The position numbers were made by a program, and so were the translations under genes. Of a stretch of DNA of 9,658 nt, positions 1 to 5,730 are shown piece by piece. Source of the DNA: JBCDBH01 sp039184055 (GTDB lineage Bacteria; Acidobacteriota; Thermoanaerobaculia; Multivoradales; J023); the NCBI GenBank assembly GCA_039184055.1, contig JBCDBH010000228.1, positions 1 to 9,658 of the forward strand, written 5' to 3'. Below the pieces are notes generated by a model, which made no database searches, was not told the origin of the DNA, and saw only the letters and a program-made list of their open reading frames with translations. Within the stretch, counting starts at the first letter, position 1, and each line of letters begins with the position of its first letter.

Positions 1-368
1 ACGAAAACCGTGGCTGCATCGTTTCCGGCCTGTCTCAGATCGATATCGAGTTGTTGAGGATGATGGGTCGGTAGCCACTGTTTGACAATCGCTGAAGAGC
101 CGTCCTGGGCGTTTTGCCAACCGGAATCGTGGGCCAAGAACCAGGCGAGATGTCGCGCCAGGTCGGCCTTATCACGCAGGCTTTTGCCTGCGAAGACGAT
201 CATCCTCTGATCTCGTATCGTCTCGATCCATTCATAGATCCGAGGTAGCGCCGCGAATGACGGGGGCTTCGCGTCGTGGGGATCGATCGTGATGAAGCTC
301 GAGCTCGGCCGGGCGGATGAGAGAATATTGATCTGACTAGTCGAGAAAGACGTATCCTCGTCCTGCAT
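1..368 (-). CDS. Partial unrecognised protein, 5' end only, with a degenerate P-loop-like segment
   Basis: A continuous minus-strand frame runs from an ATG at 366-368 to the left edge, giving 122 residues without a stop. An in-frame TGA at 375-377 lies just upstream, so this ATG is the first possible one. A weak GTGAG lies a few bases before it. The protein starts MQDEDTSF, is Ser-rich for about 25 residues, and then reads as a mixed alpha/beta domain. Around residue 64 the segment MIVFAGKSLRDKADLARHLA has the layout of a beta-strand, P-loop and helix. Set against GxxxxGK[ST]xLAR, the first Gly, the Lys and LAR match, while the second Gly is Asp and the Thr is Ala. The frame ends at AATVFV, where a Walker B strand would be expected. 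I do not recognise the family. A STAND-type or other NTPase-like protein is an inference only. It is divergent from the methyltransferase at 515. Confidence 0.6.
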   Translation of the reverse strand, partial: MQDEDTSFSTSQINILSSARPSSSFITIDPHDAKPPSFAALPRIYEWIETIRDQRMIVFAGKSLRDKADLARHLAWFLAHDSGWQNAQDGSSAIVKQWLPTHHPQQLDIDLRQAGNDAATVF

Positions 369-514
369 TTCAGCTCACTTGATATTCGTTGCGGGTCGTG
401 TGACCCGAGGGATTGACTGTATTGGTTGGGCGTATCCTACGAGCTGATGCTGAGTTCGGATGATGATCAGGGAATCACCAGAAGATTTGGTGCCGAGCTT
501 CAAAGGTGGTCGAG
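369..514. promoter_or_regulatory. Divergent intergenic region with a small inverted repeat
   Basis: This 146-bp spacer separates two divergent genes and must hold both their start signals unless they are transcribed from elsewhere. At 392-407 there is a perfect 6-bp inverted repeat, CGGGTC and GACCCG, around a GTGT loop, which could be an operator or hairpin. A TTGACT at 413-418 is followed by TATCCT at 433-438. The 14-bp gap is shorter than the usual 16-18 bp, so this is only a weak candidate for the rightward promoter. AAAGGTGG at 502-509 is a good ribosome binding site for the gene at 515. Confidence 0.3.
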
Positions 515-1243
515 ATGACAGCTGAAACAACGACTTCGTTTGTTCCGCCCTGGGAACCACTCGGGCGGGCGATCGCCGATTGGTATGCCGGTGATGAGAC
601 GGCGGAGGTGACGGTACTGCTCGATGATGGTCACGTCGAGGCGTTGCCGATCGCGGTGATGGCGCGGCACGATGGCTGGCCGCCGGCCGATGAGATGGCG
701 CTCGAGCTGGCTTCGGGACGGGTGTTGGATGTCGGCGCGGGGGTCGGGGCGCACGTTCTCGAGCTTCAGGAACGCGGCCACGAGGTGGTGGCGATCGATG
801 TGTTGGCGCGGGCGGTGGAGGTGATGCGGCGGCGCGGGGTGGAGGATGCTCGCCAAGTCGACGTGTTCGGGCTCGAGGACGCGACGGGATTCGACACGAT
901 TCTCTTGCTGATGAACGGCGCCGGAATCGGTGGCGATCTCGACGGTTTGGGGCGTCTCTTGGCCCAATGCCATCGCCTGATCACCCCGCTCGGCCAGATT
1001 CTGGTCGAGTCGGCTGATCTAGCCGCCGACAAGGGTGGCCTCGCCGTTCACCGACGGTACCCTGGCGAGTTGACCTATCAGATGGTCTATCGCGGTGACA
1101 CGGGGATGCCGTTTCCCTGGCTTTTCGTCGACGCCGAGCAGCTGGCCCATAGCGCGGCGCACCAAGGCCTGCGTAGCCAAGTCGTGTTCGCGGATGCTGC
1201 CGGAGGCTATCTCGCCCGGTTGACTCCGGACGGCTCAGGCTAA
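515..1243 (+). CDS. Class I SAM-dependent methyltransferase
   Basis: This is a 242-residue cytoplasmic protein with a Rossmann-type methyltransferase domain. Motif I is VLDVGAGVG at about residues 70-78. The acidic end of strand 2 follows in VVAID (91-95), and FDTILLLMNGAGIGG (126-140) corresponds to the strand 4 region. The substrate cannot be told from the sequence. The protein resembles small generic methyltransferases carrying an LLMNG motif in strand 4, with no tRNA, ubiquinone or protein-methylation signature that I recognise. I chose the ATG at 515 because AAAGGTGG at 502-509 gives a Shine-Dalgarno with 5-nt spacing. A GTG at 506 in the same frame overlaps that site and is less likely. 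The gene overlaps the convergent HTH gene by 9 bp at its 3' end and is divergent from the partial gene on its left. Confidence 0.85.
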   Translation: MTAETTTSFVPPWEPLGRAIADWYAGDETAEVTVLLDDGHVEALPIAVMARHDGWPPADEMALELASGRVLDVGAGVGAHVLELQERGHEVVAIDVLARAVEVMRRRGVEDARQVDVFGLEDATGFDTILLLMNGAGIGGDLDGLGRLLAQCHRLITPLGQILVESADLAADKGGLAVHRRYPGELTYQMVYRGDTGMPFPWLFVDAEQLAHSAAHQGLRSQVVFADAAGGYLARLTPDGSG

Positions 1244-1576
1244 CGCTGGGTGATCGTCACCGCTCCGTGGCTCGTTGTCGGTATGAAGTCGCTCGAGCCG
1301 TTCAGCGGTGTTCTCGCCGTCCATGTCGGCGAGCAAGGCTTCGGGATCGGGCTTGATGTCGAGAGCCCGAGCGAAGAATTCGGGTGGATCGACCTCGAGC
1401 ACTTCGAGGGTCTGCATCAGCAAATCCAAGCTGATGCGCCATTTCCGTGCGACGACTTTGCTGAAATATCCTCGGCTGCGACCGATCTTGGCTTCGATCT
1501 CACCGATACGTCTTGTTTTTCGTAGCTCGAGCGCAAGCGCTTCGAGAACTCGATCGATGGCCTCTTCCGCTGTCAT
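1235..1576 (-). CDS. Small XRE/Cro-C1-like helix-turn-helix protein
   Basis: This 113-residue protein is probably a DNA-binding regulator. Residues about 8-70 follow the helical pattern of Cro/C1-type HTH domains: an N-terminal helix (RVLEALALELRK), a turn-helix (IGEIEAKIGRSRGYFSKV) and C-terminal helices (SLDLLMQTLEVLEVDPPEFF). The last part matches the common SLDLLxxxxxxLxVxPxxFF ending of XRE-family regulators. The tail from residue 75 is acidic and polar, probably disordered, and I cannot assign it. The ATG at 1574-1576 is preceded by GGGGAGG, about 11-12 nt upstream on the minus strand, which supports this start. The gene overlaps the 3' end of the methyltransferase by 9 bp. The 12-bp palindrome at 1703-1714 lies upstream of it and could be an autoregulatory operator, but nothing in the sequence proves this. 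Confidence 0.75.
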   Translation of the reverse strand: MTAEEAIDRVLEALALELRKTRRIGEIEAKIGRSRGYFSKVVARKWRISLDLLMQTLEVLEVDPPEFFARALDIKPDPEALLADMDGENTAERLERLHTDNEPRSGDDHPALA

Positions 1577-1801
1577 GACCCCGCGCGACCTCCCCGGATG
1601 TTGGCCGTTACTGTCTGATGATCTCCTCGATGTCGTTGGACCCGTGATTCGTGATCGACTCGATTCTTACCGTTCTGGATCGCCCATCGGACACGTGCTT
1701 CCAACAACGTTGTTACCCATTGTCGCGCGGGCTCTGGGTCGTGCCAAGCTCGTGATGGTTTCGCTACGGATTTGACGCGTGGCTCTTCACAATTGGCGGT
1801 C
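1577..1801. other. Non-coding stretch upstream of the HTH gene
   Basis: I see no convincing gene here. An open minus-strand frame covering 1573-1923 crosses both this stretch and the palindromic repeat, has no ribosome binding site and resembles no protein I know, so I treat it as chance. The stretch is probably the leader and promoter region of the HTH gene. Apart from the palindrome listed separately and the GGGGAGG just before the HTH start, I could not identify a convincing -35/-10 pair on either strand. Confidence 0.5.
1703..1714. promoter_or_regulatory. 12-bp perfect palindrome, candidate operator
   Basis: AACAACGTTGTT is perfectly self-complementary. The next base pair outward does not match. 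It lies 126 bp upstream of the start codon of the XRE-like regulator, within an intergenic region. Dyads of this size are typical binding sites for dimeric HTH regulators, so autoregulation is a reasonable inference. A 12-bp palindrome can also arise by chance, so the assignment is weak. Confidence 0.3.
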
Positions 1802-1982
1802 AGCCCCCATTTCTCACCAAACGTTGAAGCGAGGCGCGGAAACGTGCGTGAGATCTGGGCAGCGCAGGGATGAGCGACCGGAGGCGTACCCATCGGTACG
1901 TCGAGGGAGCGAAGAGCGAGCACGTCCAGAGATTGCGTGCGTTTCCACGCCGCAGCCGATGGGCTGGTGAGAAATGGGGGCT
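1802..1982. repeat. MITE-like nested palindromic element with 18-bp terminal inverted repeats
   Basis: AGCCCCCATTTCTCACCA at 1802-1819 is repeated perfectly in inverted orientation at 1965-1982. Inside these termini, 1834-1858 and 1926-1950 form a second inverted pair with 18 of 25 positions matching, and several of the differences would still pair as G-U in RNA. At the exact centre, CGTACC (1885-1890) and GGTACG (1895-1900) form a 6-bp stem with a CATC loop. All three pairs share one axis at about 1892, so the 181-bp unit is a single symmetric structure. It contains no gene and no clear flanking target duplication. It lies directly downstream of the glycosidase gene, and bases 1981-1982 supply two bases of that gene's TAG stop. 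Possible identities are a non-autonomous transposable element, a large REP-like repeat, or a structured RNA or 3' end. There is no T-run, so it is not a typical intrinsic terminator. Confidence 0.65.
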
Positions 1983-3492
1983 AGTGACGAAAACCGCGTA
2001 GAGCTTCGAGAATCGGGTCCTCGAACGGTCCGTCGTCGAGCAGGACGAGGAAGGGCTCGTGATCGCGATGCGACGGCACGGTCGACAATTTCCAATAGAG
2101 GATGCCGTCGAGCAGGGGATTCGAGCGTTCGGAGTCGGCGCGGTGAAGGGCGTGGACCGCCATGGCGCGCTCGCTGAACCGTACCGGTTGGTCTTGCCAG
2201 ACGATCAGCTCGGAGTCGCCGTCGAGGGTCTCGAACATCGACACGCCGTTCGACTGCCACGGTTCGAGCGTGCTGTTGGCGCGAAAGGTGAAACCCATCT
2301 CGGTGAAGATCACCGGATGATCGGCGGCGCCGAGGAGCTGGCGGGTGCTGTCGATGTCGTCGAGCACGCGCCGCCAGCCGCTGAGCAGGGCTTCACCGAG
2401 CGCGGCGCGATCGGCCGGGGGCAGCAGGTGGTGGCGGAGCTGGAAGTAGGCGTTGATACCGATCACGTCGAGATCGTCCCAGAACCCGACTTCGTGGTAC
2501 TGGTCGAAATTGGCGGCGTAGCCGATCCGCCCGGGGTAGATCTCGCGCACGCATCGGATCAGATCCCGCCAGCCGCGTTCGATTTCGGCGCGCCGCTCGT
2601 TGATCGCCGCGATCGCCGCCTGCTCGCCAGCGCTCAGGTCGGGATAGGCGGCTTCGCGTGCTTCCTGATCGAGCGCCGGATCGTAGCCTTCGGTCATGGT
2701 GAGCGCCCAATCCCGTTCCCAGGCGATCCGCGTGTCGAGGTAGGTGGCGAAGTCTTCGTCGTCACGACCACGCAGCCACGACGGCTCGGCGAGGGTATCG
2801 GCGTTGGCCAAGAAATCGGCGCGCCGCTCGGCCTGTTTGTCGCGATCGAGATACCAGGCTTCGAGACCGGGAATGGCGGTGATCGGCACGGTCGAAGCCA
2901 TCGCGTTGAGCTCGCTGCCGATCATCAAGGCATCGACTCCTTCACGTGCCGCGATCTCGGCCCACGAACGAACGAAGGCGCTGTAGTGGGTGAACCACAG
3001 ACGGCGTTGCTCGACGGAATTCGGCATGATCATGCCGTGCCAAAAGAAGCGGTTGCGTGGGAAGTAGTCGGCGTGATCGAGCGCCAGACGGAGAATCAAG
3101 ACGACGTTGAAATCTCGTTCTTTGGCGGTGCGAATTTCGGTCAGCAAGCCGGGGTTGGGCTCGGACATCAGCAGGGAGTCGTCCCAATCCCCGTGACGTG
3201 CGTAGTCGGTCACCGAAACGGTGTTCATGCCGGCGCGTTCGAGGGCATCGAACCAGCCGTCGAGATCGTGCTCGTTGACCTGGATACCACCGAGCAGGAA
3301 ATCGGATCGATCGGCGGTCGACGTCGTCGCGGTCGGTGGTTTCGCGGTCGCATCGGCATCGCTCGGTGCTTTGTCGCAGCCGAGGGGCAGCACACCGAGA
3401 AGGGCGACGACGAGCACGGCGAGCGCCGAAGCGGGGCGGAGAGGTGGCTTGCGACGCCATGGGCGGCGTGTGAACGCGAGGTTTGGGATCAT
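1981..3492 (-). CDS. GH113-like TIM-barrel glycosidase lipoprotein
   Basis: This 503-residue exported protein has an N-terminal signal: a basic n-region (RRPWRRK), a hydrophobic stretch at about 22-37 and GC at 38-39. The putative lipidation Cys39 is followed by Asp40, then a Thr/Ala/Pro linker to about residue 62. The -3 residue is Pro, which is unusual for a lipobox. The rest looks like a clan GH-A (beta/alpha)8 barrel: LLGGIQVNE near 67, GVDALMIGSEL at 185-195 with Glu194 as likely acid/base, DVIGINAYF at 342-350, and VIFTEMGF at 394-401 with Glu398 as likely nucleophile. This spacing and the IGSEL plus TEMGF motifs recall GH113, a family known for beta-mannanases; the actual substrate is unknown. 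Residues about 205-315 form a long, charged, helix-rich insertion. The ATG at 3490-3492 lies 4 bp after the stop of the upstream BFN-PDZ gene, so translational coupling is likely. The 3' end abuts the palindromic element. Confidence 0.8.
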   Translation of the reverse strand: MIPNLAFTRRPWRRKPPLRPASALAVLVVALLGVLPLGCDKAPSDADATAKPPTATTSTADRSDFLLGGIQVNEHDLDGWFDALERAGMNTVSVTDYARHGDWDDSLLMSEPNPGLLTEIRTAKERDFNVVLILRLALDHADYFPRNRFFWHGMIMPNSVEQRRLWFTHYSAFVRSWAEIAAREGVDALMIGSELNAMASTVPITAIPGLEAWYLDRDKQAERRADFLANADTLAEPSWLRGRDDEDFATYLDTRIAWERDWALTMTEGYDPALDQEAREAAYPDLSAGEQAAIAAINERRAEIERGWRDLIRCVREIYPGRIGYAANFDQYHEVGFWDDLDVIGINAYFQLRHHLLPPADRAALGEALLSGWRRVLDDIDSTRQLLGAADHPVIFTEMGFTFRANSTLEPWQSNGVSMFETLDGDSELIVWQDQPVRFSERAMAVHALHRADSERSNPLLDGILYWKLSTVPSHRDHEPFLVLLDDGPFEDPILEALRGFRH

Positions 3493-3496
3493 GATC

Positions 3497-4438
3497 TCAA
3501 GCGATGTCGGCTGGTTCGTCGGTGGCGGTGTCGAGACCGGGGAACACCCGCACGGTCCGCTCGACTCCGTCGCGTAGGAAGGTCACGTCGAGCGCGTCGC
3601 CCGGCGCGCGGTCTTCCACCGCGTCGAGCAATTGCAACGGTCGGTCGATCGTCTCGCCGTCGAGCGCGATGATCAAGTCGCCCACTTCGATGCCGGCGTC
3701 CGCCGCCGAGCCACGCACCGCGGTGACCAACACACCACCGCTCGCCGGTAGATCGAGCTCGGAGCGCGCCCCGGCGCTCGGCGTCACGACCGTGAGCCCG
3801 GCGGCACGCACCACCTGCTCGGGACCTTCGGGCGGCAGAAAGTCGAACGGTTGGCGATCGTCGACGAGGGCGGTGGCGAGCCGGATCGCCGCGCCGGTGC
3901 GTAGGGCGAGCGCGAGGGCGTCGCTCGGTCGCGTATCGACCCAGCGCGAGCCCGTCTCACCGCGGACCTGGAGCTCGAGCCAGCCGTAATAGACACCGTC
4001 ACGCAGATCGCTCACCGTGACCGCCAGCAGTTCGGCGTCGAGGCTGGTGAGCACGTTCGCCATCAGGTCGTGGGTCATCGGCCGGGGCGGCTCGATACCG
4101 TGAAGAGCGCGACCGATGGCCTGGGCTTCGGCTAAACCGATCCAAATCGGCACCACCCGTCCCGCCGCGCTCCGCAACAGCACCACGGGGCTGTTGCTGG
4201 CGCGATCCCACCCGACGGTGGCGACTTCGGCGTCGATCAAGGCGTCACTCGGTGGCAGCGCGTCCGGGCGTGTTTGGCTGTCGGAGCCACGCTCGATGGG
4301 TGTGTTCGCAGGCGATCCGGCCGGTTCGGGCGGAGTGCTGGCGCACCCGCCACAGCCGACCAGGACGGCGACGAGCAGCAGGGGCAGAGCGTGGAAAACG
4401 ACGGACGAGCGTGGCGTGGGGGACGAATAGCCCAACAT
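3497..4438 (-). CDS. Bifunctional nuclease (BFN/DUF151) domain fused to PDZ, lipoprotein
   Basis: This is a 313-residue protein from the ATG at 4436-4438. An in-frame ATG at 4490-4492 would add 18 residues that spoil the signal peptide and leave only 7 bp to the divergent gene, so I prefer the inner start. A signal peptide (ALPLLLVAVLVGC) carries a canonical LVGC lipobox with Cys29, followed by a Pro/Ser-rich linker. Residues about 68-190 are a clear bifunctional nuclease domain: VPIWIGLAEAQAI at 96-108, RPMTHDLMANVL at 119-130 and TRPSDALALALR at 169-180. Members of this family (in Thermotoga and plants) have reported DNase/RNase activity. Residues about 225-300 form a PDZ domain, with GVLVTAV and AGIEVGDLIIALDGETI. 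A PDZ suggests binding of a peptide or protein C-terminus. The lipoprotein location implies envelope action, so the partner or nucleic-acid substrate lies outside the cytoplasm. It is the first gene of a tight pair with the glycosidase lipoprotein. Confidence 0.88.
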   Translation of the reverse strand: MLGYSSPTPRSSVVFHALPLLLVAVLVGCGGCASTPPEPAGSPANTPIERGSDSQTRPDALPPSDALIDAEVATVGWDRASNSPVVLLRSAAGRVVPIWIGLAEAQAIGRALHGIEPPRPMTHDLMANVLTSLDAELLAVTVSDLRDGVYYGWLELQVRGETGSRWVDTRPSDALALALRTGAAIRLATALVDDRQPFDFLPPEGPEQVVRAAGLTVVTPSAGARSELDLPASGGVLVTAVRGSAADAGIEVGDLIIALDGETIDRPLQLLDAVEDRAPGDALDVTFLRDGVERTVRVFPGLDTATDEPADIA

Positions 4439-4499
4439 GGTCCCTACGATGCTAGCAGCACAGTGATCGGGATAGGCCGGGTCGGGTAACATTCAGTTC

Positions 4500-5675
4500 A
4501 TGATCGCGAACCGATCCCTTCCGTTTTTCCTCACCCGATCCGATCGCGTCGATGGTCGACGCGTGCTCGGTGTGCTCGTGTTCGCTTCCGTGCTGGCGCT
4601 GGCGGTGAGCGGTTGTGGTGTCCGCGACGCGGGCGCGGCGACCACCGCCGAGGCTCCGACCCACGAGCTCGTCACGTTGTCTCCCGTCTATACGGTGGAT
4701 CGACTCTACCGGTCGATGACCGGGCCCTATGACACCACCGAGCTGCATTTGGCCGAGGCCGATGCGAAGCCCGAGATCTATTGGATCACCGGGTATCGCG
4801 CCATCATGGTCGGTCCCGACGGTGAGACTCCGATGCCTCAAGACTTCATGTGTCACAGTAACCTCGACATCGACCCTCGGCGTCACCGGGCGAGCTTACC
4901 GGCGAGCCAGGGGTTCAGCTCACGGCTCTTCACCTTGTCGCAGGGGCAGCTCGACATCGACTTTCCGGCTGGTTTCGGGATTCCCGTGGTGTCGACCGAG
5001 GCGCTGTCGCTGACCACCCAGGTGCTCAACCTCAATCTCGAAGAGACCAATACCGAGGTGCGTCACAAGGTGACGTTGAAGTACCAGAAGCAAAGCGAGC
5101 TGGGTGGACCGCTGGTGCCGCTCTTTCCGATCGGTGCCTATGGTCTGCGAGCCTTGGAGGGCTCGAGCCATCACTATGGTGTCGACCGGGCCGATGACGA
5201 GGCGCATGGGCCGGGCTGTCTGCCCGGAGAGAGCGCTTCGGCGCACGACTACACCGATCAACACGGCAATGTCTTCACCGGACATTGGGTGGTCGAGCCC
5301 GGTCGCGAGGTCAACCACACCCTGGTCACCAATCTGATGCAGGTGCCGTACGACACCACGATCCACTACATCGCGGTCCATCTTCATCCGTTCGCCGAGT
5401 CGCTCACCCTGATCGATCGCACCACCGGAGAGACTCTCTTCGAAGCCAAGGCCAAGGGCTTCGACGATCGCATCGGTCTGTCGACCGTCGATTCGTTGAG
5501 CAGCGTCGAGGGCATACCGGTGTATCGCGGCCACGAGTACGAGCTGGTGAGCGTTTACGACAACCCCACCGACGAAGCGCAAGACGCCATGGCGGTGATG
5601 TACATCTACTTACGCGATCAGCGGCTCCAAGCGCGCATGCAGGCCGGTATCGACCTCGGCGCCGCGACTCGTTGA
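4500..5675 (+). CDS. Lipoprotein with PHM-like (copper monooxygenase-type) C-terminal domain
   Basis: This 391-residue protein begins with a basic, extended n-region, a hydrophobic stretch (VLGVLVFASVLALAVSGC) and a good lipobox, VSGC, with Cys39. The mature part is rich in beta-strand patterns, Asp, Thr and His. Two halves can be made out. The first, about 55-200, contains FMCHSNLDID at 116-125. The second, about 265-375, contains IHYIAVHLHPFAES (288-301), then a Gly-His-Glu strand (GHEYELVSVYDN) and DAMAVMYIYL (362-371). The His294-x-His296 pair followed by a Met in a D-x-M-x-x-x-Y-I strand matches the layout of the CuM site of peptidylglycine alpha-hydroxylating monooxygenase (HxH, then DEMCNLYI). 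Copper binding is therefore plausible but inferred, and overall identity looks low. SHHYG at 223-227 could be a further metal site. The kinase gene follows closely on the same strand. No clear ribosome binding site precedes the ATG at 4500, and the spacer to the divergent BFN gene is 61 bp. Confidence 0.72.
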   Translation: MIANRSLPFFLTRSDRVDGRRVLGVLVFASVLALAVSGCGVRDAGAATTAEAPTHELVTLSPVYTVDRLYRSMTGPYDTTELHLAEADAKPEIYWITGYRAIMVGPDGETPMPQDFMCHSNLDIDPRRHRASLPASQGFSSRLFTLSQGQLDIDFPAGFGIPVVSTEALSLTTQVLNLNLEETNTEVRHKVTLKYQKQSELGGPLVPLFPIGAYGLRALEGSSHHYGVDRADDEAHGPGCLPGESASAHDYTDQHGNVFTGHWVVEPGREVNHTLVTNLMQVPYDTTIHYIAVHLHPFAESLTLIDRTTGETLFEAKAKGFDDRIGLSTVDSLSSVEGIPVYRGHEYELVSVYDNPTDEAQDAMAVMYIYLRDQRLQARMQAGIDLGAATR

Positions 5676-5683
5676 TCGTTGAC

Positions 5684-5697
5684 GGGAGCTCCTTCTG
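5684..5697 (+). promoter_or_regulatory. Ribosome binding site facing a possible CTG start of the kinase
   Basis: GGGAG at 5684-5688 is the best Shine-Dalgarno in the gap between the lipoprotein stop and the kinase. It sits 6 nt before CTG at 5695-5697, in frame with the kinase. Starting there would give the N-terminus MSDPAESNQRAGMLEA, a natural-looking start. The ATG at 5731 has only a weak GCGGGC before it and is 42 nt from GGGAG. No ATG, GTG or TTG lies in frame between the TGA at 5680-5682 and 5731. Confidence 0.35.
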
Positions 5698-5730
5698 AGC
5701 GATCCAGCCGAATCGAACCAGCGGGCGGGC

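Noticed and set aside
375..560. A 61-codon minus-strand frame across the divergent spacer
   Set aside because: It overlaps the start region of the methyltransferase and the spacer, and looks like random coding.
1885..1900. Central hairpin of the repeat as an intrinsic terminator
   Set aside because: The stem is only 6 bp and no T-run follows on either strand.
1573..1923. A 116-codon minus-strand open frame upstream of the HTH gene
   Set aside because: It runs through most of the palindromic element and the HTH leader, has no ribosome binding site and no protein-like pattern.
2059..3672. A 537-codon plus-strand open frame antisense to the glycosidase gene
   Set aside because: It has no domain pattern I can recognise, lies opposite a gene with a signal peptide and catalytic motifs, and such long antisense frames are common in GC-rich DNA.
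4436..4492. Longer start for the BFN-PDZ gene at the ATG of 4490-4492
   Set aside because: It would place 18 polar residues, including Asp, Pro and Cys, before the signal peptide and leave 7 bp to the divergent start. The inner ATG gives a normal signal peptide.
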